Source: Lachnospiraceae bacterium UBA7589
GTDB lineage: Bacteria; Bacillota; Clostridia; Lachnospirales; Lachnospiraceae
NCBI GenBank assembly: GCA_002476495.1
Contig: DLKL01000007.1
Coordinates: 8,957-72,956, forward strand
Length of the DNA: 64,000 nucleotides
Direction: 5' to 3'
Each line of letters opens with the position of its first letter. Position 1 is the first letter of the stretch. Made by a program: the position numbers and the translations under genes. This document shows, one piece after another, positions 60,825 to 64,000 of the stretch. The notes beneath the pieces are model-generated. The model was not told the origin of the DNA. It did no database searches and saw nothing but the letters and a program-made list of their open reading frames with translations.

Positions 60825-61853
60825 TTAAAGCAGATCTGCCACCTCGAGGAGAAGTGCTTTTGTCTTATCCCAGCCAAGACAGGGATCTGTTATGGATTTT
60901 CCGTAACAACCGCCTCCCACAGGCTGATTTCCGTCCTGAATATAGCTTTCAACCATAACACCTTTAACAAGCTTTTTAATATCATCATTATGTCTGCAGG
61001 AGTGGAGAACCTCCTTGACTATTCTTGGCTGTTCAGCCCATTTTTTGCCGGAGTTATTATGATTTGCATCTACTATGCAGGCAGGGTTTTTAAGGTCAAA
61101 GCTGTTATAGGCCTCAACCAGCCTTACCAAATCATCATAGTGATAATTTGGAACAGATTTTCCGTATTTATCAAGACCGCCTCTTAATATGGTATGAGTG
61201 TAAGGATTACCTGAGGTTTCAACCTGATAGCCCTTATACATAAATGTATGTCCGGTCTGACCGGCAAGACAGGAATTCATCATTACAGTAAAATCACCAC
61301 TGGTTGGATTTTTCATGCCTACAGGAACACTTAATCCACTGGCTGTAAGACGGTGCATCTGATCCTCAACACTTCTTGCTCCTACTGCATGGTAGGCAAT
61401 CAGATCATCAACATAATGGGTGTTTTCAGCGTAAAGCATTTCATCAGCGGCGGCCATGCCTGTCTCTGCAATAGCACGAAGGTGTAATTTTCGTATGGCA
61501 GCAAGTCCCTCTGACATATCTGTTTTTTTACTTGGATCAGGCTGATGCAGCATTCCCTTGTAGCCTGCCCCTGTTGTTCTTGGTTTTCCCGTATAAATCC
61601 GAGGAATAATAAGGATTTTATCCTTTACCATATCCTGAACATCTCTGAGACGGTGAAGATAGTCCATAACAGGTTCTTCGCTGTCGGCAGAGCAGGGACC
61701 TATTATAAATAAAAACTTATTGGATTCTCCGGTAAATATTTTTGCGATTTCCTTATCTCGTTTATCCTTAACCTCTTTTAAATCATCACTAAGGGGATAT
61801 GTGGATTTTAATTCCTCCTCGGTGGGAAGCTTTTTTACAAATTTAATACTCAT
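60825..61853 (-). CDS. 3-deoxy-7-phosphoheptulonate synthase (DAHP synthase, type I)
   Basis: 342-residue first enzyme of the shikimate pathway, joining PEP and erythrose 4-phosphate. Type I alpha (AroF/G/H) motifs are present: LFIIGPCSADSEEPVMDYL, IIPRIYTGKPRTTGAGYKGMLHQPDP, GARSVEDQMHR, VGMKNPTSGDF and IVDANHNNSGKK with metal ligands. No ACT or chorismate mutase domain is fused, so feedback control, if any, is by the barrel N-terminus. AAGGAGG ribosome site. First of the aro-asnB pair. Confidence 0.94.
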   Translation of the reverse strand: MSIKFVKKLPTEEELKSTYPLSDDLKEVKDKRDKEIAKIFTGESNKFLFIIGPCSADSEEPVMDYLHRLRDVQDMVKDKILIIPRIYTGKPRTTGAGYKGMLHQPDPSKKTDMSEGLAAIRKLHLRAIAETGMAAADEMLYAENTHYVDDLIAYHAVGARSVEDQMHRLTASGLSVPVGMKNPTSGDFTVMMNSCLAGQTGHTFMYKGYQVETSGNPYTHTILRGGLDKYGKSVPNYHYDDLVRLVEAYNSFDLKNPACIVDANHNNSGKKWAEQPRIVKEVLHSCRHNDDIKKLVKGVMVESYIQDGNQPVGGGCYGKSITDPCLGWDKTKALLLEVADLL

Positions 61854-61891
61854 GCTGTATCCTCCTTTACTATTGTACTAGTCTGCTTTAC

Positions 61892-61920
61892 AGTTTAACA
61901 GTGCAAAGTGAAAAAGTCAA
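61892..61920 (-). promoter_or_regulatory. Promoter of the DAHP synthase-asnB operon
   Basis: On the minus strand: TTGACT, 17-base spacer, TAAACT, about 38 bases before the ATG. No T-box or Trp/Tyr riboswitch-like leader fits in this short space. Confidence 0.65.
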
Positions 61921-61987
61921 TACAATTTATCATAAAATTATTTTTCTTTCAGTATAATATAATAATACATATTCAGGGTGAATAAGG

Positions 61988-63220
61988 GTGAAAAAATTAT
62001 TTCGTTTTATCATTACAGGATTATTAATAGTAAATATTACTTTTGGTATTCCGGGTGTATCTTTTGCCGCCGGGGGTGATAATAAGGAACCTAAGAATGA
62101 TAGTACAGGGGATAAAGCCGGGTCGGAGGAAATGGATTTAGGAATCACTTCAAAATCGGCCATATTGATGGATGCAGCCAGTGGGAAAATAATATACGAA
62201 AAAAATGCCGACGAAATGCTGCGTCCTGCTTCTGTTACAAAAATAATGACTTTACTTCTCATTTTCGAGGATATTGATGAGGGGAAAATGAGTATGGATG
62301 ACATGGTTACGGTTACGGAGCATGCGGCTTCCATGGGTGGATCCCAGTGCTTTTTTGAGGCAGGTGAGCAGCAGACAGTCAGGGATATGATAAAATCAAT
62401 TGAGATTGCTTCGGGAAACGATGCAGCTGTGGCCATGGCAGAGCATATTGCCGGAAGTGAGGAAATGTTTGTCCGGAGAATGAATGAGAGGGCAGGTGAG
62501 CTTGACATGAAGAACACATGCTTTAAAAATGCATGCGGCCTTGAGGCAGAGGGACATCTCACCTGTGCAAGGGATATAGCTGTTATGTCCAGGGAGCTTA
62601 TAGTTAAGCACCCTGAGATAAAAGAGTATTCTACAACCTGGATGGATTATATCGTTCACAAAACAAGAAGGGGAGAGAGCAGATTTGATCTTGCAAACAC
62701 CAATAAATTTCTGAGGCAGTATAATGGGGCAACAGGACTTAAAACAGGATATACATCAAAGGCAAAATACTGTATGTCAGCCACTGCGGAAAGGGATGGA
62801 GTGGAGCTTATAGCCGTTATTATGGGAGCCGATACAAAGGAAATCAGAAACAGTGAAGCCGGCAGACTTTTAGATTATGGCTTTTCTGTATGTGACAGTT
62901 ATAAAGACTCCCCTGTGCTTACACAAAAGCTTACCTTTAATGTAAAAATGGGAGTTAAAAATACTGTCGGCTACAGGTGTGCCGATTCAAAAAGTATATC
63001 AATTATAAAGGGTTCGGCTGCTGATGTAAAAAAAAGAATTGAAATATATGACAATATTGAGGCACCGGTGTATGAGGGAGATATAATCGGGGTGGTCCAG
63101 TATACAATAGACGGAAATGTAATTGATGAAGAATTTATATATGCGGCAGAAAATGTTGAAAAAGCTTCATATAATTACAGTATAAAATGTGCGGCAAAAA
63201 AATTATTTATGGTAAATTAA
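61988..63220 (+). CDS. D-alanyl-D-alanine carboxypeptidase (PBP5/DacF family)
   Basis: 410 residues, exported by a signal peptide (KKLFRFIITGLLIVNITFGIPGVSFA, about 1-27). The three penicillin-binding motifs are intact: S82-x-x-K85 (ASVTKIM), S142-G-N (ASGNDAA) and K252-T-G (LKTGYTS). A C-terminal beta-domain (about 300-390) completes the PBP5-type fold; the last residues (KCAAKKLFMV) may be a short amphipathic membrane anchor. It removes the terminal D-Ala of peptidoglycan stems. GTG start. A TATAAT at 61953-61958 without a clear -35 may serve it. DacF-type enzymes in Bacillus act in spore cortex formation; whether this one does is not shown. Confidence 0.93.
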   Translation: MKKLFRFIITGLLIVNITFGIPGVSFAAGGDNKEPKNDSTGDKAGSEEMDLGITSKSAILMDAASGKIIYEKNADEMLRPASVTKIMTLLLIFEDIDEGKMSMDDMVTVTEHAASMGGSQCFFEAGEQQTVRDMIKSIEIASGNDAAVAMAEHIAGSEEMFVRRMNERAGELDMKNTCFKNACGLEAEGHLTCARDIAVMSRELIVKHPEIKEYSTTWMDYIVHKTRRGESRFDLANTNKFLRQYNGATGLKTGYTSKAKYCMSATAERDGVELIAVIMGADTKEIRNSEAGRLLDYGFSVCDSYKDSPVLTQKLTFNVKMGVKNTVGYRCADSKSISIIKGSAADVKKRIEIYDNIEAPVYEGDIIGVVQYTIDGNVIDEEFIYAAENVEKASYNYSIKCAAKKLFMVN

Positions 63221-63272
63221 ATACAGGTATGCTAGTATGTAGGAAAAATAAGTTGGATAACAGAGGGCAAAT

Positions 63273-64000
63273 ATGATTTTTATAATTTTTATATCTGTAA
63301 TTGGCATAGTATTATTTTTTATTTTTGCCGAAAGCAGAAGAGAATGTAAGCAATTTAAGGTTACATCATATTTTATTCCTGTGGAATCAAAGGATATGGA
63401 TAATCTTAAAATAGTAATGATGGCAGATTTACACAGCGGATATTTTTCCCGTAACAGTGAAAATCTGCTTAAAACAGTGACAGGGCTTGCACCTGATATG
63501 ATAATTATTGCCGGGGATATGATTACATGCAGGAGAAAGGAAAAGAAAAATAATATAACCACAGCCGGATTTATCAATAAGCTTTGTGATATTGCTCCGG
63601 TTTTTTATGGCATGGGAAATCACGAAAGAGGCGTGAAAAATCTTCCTGAAAAGATGGGAGATAATTGGGAAGAATATACAAGACTTCTTAATCATGAGGT
63701 TAAAATGTTAAGCAACCGTTATGTGACTATAAACAGGGAAAACAGCCGGATTTCTATATACGGTCTTGATATATCCGGAAAATATTTTAAAAGATTATAC
63801 AAAAAGAAGCTTTTTAAAGAGGATGTTGATAAGCTTCTGGGAGAACCGGATGAGGGATACAATATTCTGATTGCCCATAATCCGGATTACTTTTATCAAT
63901 ATGAGGAATGGGGAGCCAATCTGGTGCTTTCAGGTCATAATCACGGAGGTATGATACAGCTTGGCAGGCTTGGTGGGCTTATATCACCGAGATTAAGGAT
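63273..64000 (+). CDS. Metallophosphoesterase (YkuE/YaeI-like), cut by window end
   Basis: At least 242 residues; the frame runs off the right edge. ATG at 63273 with AGAGGG upstream. An N-terminal membrane helix (IFIIFISVIGIVLFFIF, about 2-18) precedes the calcineurin-like phosphoesterase domain with its metal motifs in order: MADLHSG (D-x-H), IAGDMI (GD), YGMGNHE (GNHE), then IAHNPD and LSGHNHGG (GHxH). YkuE/YaeI relatives are membrane-proximal enzymes, some acting on UDP-diacylglucosamine-type lipids. It follows the carboxypeptidase by 52 bases without a terminator, so it may belong to the same envelope operon. Confidence 0.9.
   Translation, partial: MIFIIFISVIGIVLFFIFAESRRECKQFKVTSYFIPVESKDMDNLKIVMMADLHSGYFSRNSENLLKTVTGLAPDMIIIAGDMITCRRKEKKNNITTAGFINKLCDIAPVFYGMGNHERGVKNLPEKMGDNWEEYTRLLNHEVKMLSNRYVTINRENSRISIYGLDISGKYFKRLYKKKLFKEDVDKLLGEPDEGYNILIAHNPDYFYQYEEWGANLVLSGHNHGGMIQLGRLGGLISPRLR

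Noticed and set aside
1..64000. CRISPR array, insertion sequence, prophage or integrative element
   Set aside because: No regularly spaced palindromic repeats, transposase, integrase or phage structural genes were seen. All repeats found are intragenic coding repeats or short promoter-region repeats.

Overview
The window looks like a chromosomal stretch from a low-GC, anaerobic, spore-forming member of the Firmicutes, most likely a Lachnospiraceae-type gut or rumen Clostridium relative. The support is indirect. There are sporulation sigma factors (SigG, SigH), a group B-like [FeFe] hydrogenase, families common in Lachnospiraceae (DUF5688, DUF5721, DUF1292, DUF2225), a dockerin/cohesin pair, AGGAGG-type ribosome binding sites and a Thr tRNA without an encoded CCA. 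No rRNA is present, so the species cannot be named. I see no insertion sequence, prophage, CRISPR array or integrase; this is ordinary core and envelope chromosome.

Layout. 1-7.9 kb: a giant SpaA-type surface adhesin, cut at its 5' end by the window edge. 8-12.3 kb: a VTT/DedA membrane protein and the uppP-pepD-hisC operon. 12.3-16.2 kb: a DUF5688 protein, a cold-shock protein and a tetR / receiver / rarA operon. 16.2-20.9 kb: an efflux cassette of two membrane-fusion adaptors, one ATPase and one MacB-like permease. 21-26.8 kb: a small membrane protein, a SEC-C protein, a UvrD-like helicase, an MBOAT/DHHW O-acylation pair and DUF1292. 26.9-34.2 kb: a heterodimeric ABC exporter, two AIM24 paralogs and typA. 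34.2-37 kb (minus strand): a hybrid histidine kinase with a degraded ATPase domain and a LuxR-type regulator. 37-40.7 kb: HAD phosphatase, pncB and a group B [FeFe] hydrogenase. 40.7-43.2 kb (minus): sigG, a 69-residue protein and argH. 43.3-45.2 kb: a mini membrane protein, a transglutaminase-like protein and DUF5721. 45.1-51.3 kb: htpG behind a perfect CIRCE operator, then cysS-mrnC-cysE-rlmB-sigH. 51.4-55.6 kb: tRNA-Thr, a dockerin-bearing glucosaminidase and a membrane-anchored cohesin protein. 55.7-58.9 kb: glnS, DUF2225 and a papain-like-fold protein. 58.9-61.9 kb (minus): DAHP synthase and asnB. 62-64 kb: a D,D-carboxypeptidase and a metallophosphoesterase that runs off the right edge.

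How the genes fit together. Much of the window serves the cell envelope: lipid carrier recycling (uppP), peptidoglycan trimming (D,D-carboxypeptidase, glucosaminidase), surface display (giant adhesin, cohesin anchor), polymer acylation (MBOAT/DHHW) and export (two ABC systems). The most interesting unit is the adjacent dockerin-glucosaminidase and membrane-anchored cohesin, which suggests a cell-wall hydrolase docked on the cell surface by cellulosome-type chemistry. Other notable signals are the pseudokinase-like hybrid sensor, a CIRCE operator that also has the form of a terminator, and several genes with a stem-loop close to the predicted transcript start.

Most promoters and operators below are pattern matches made by eye. 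Gene starts were moved from the longest open frame where a ribosome binding site or family alignment pointed to an internal start; each such case is stated.
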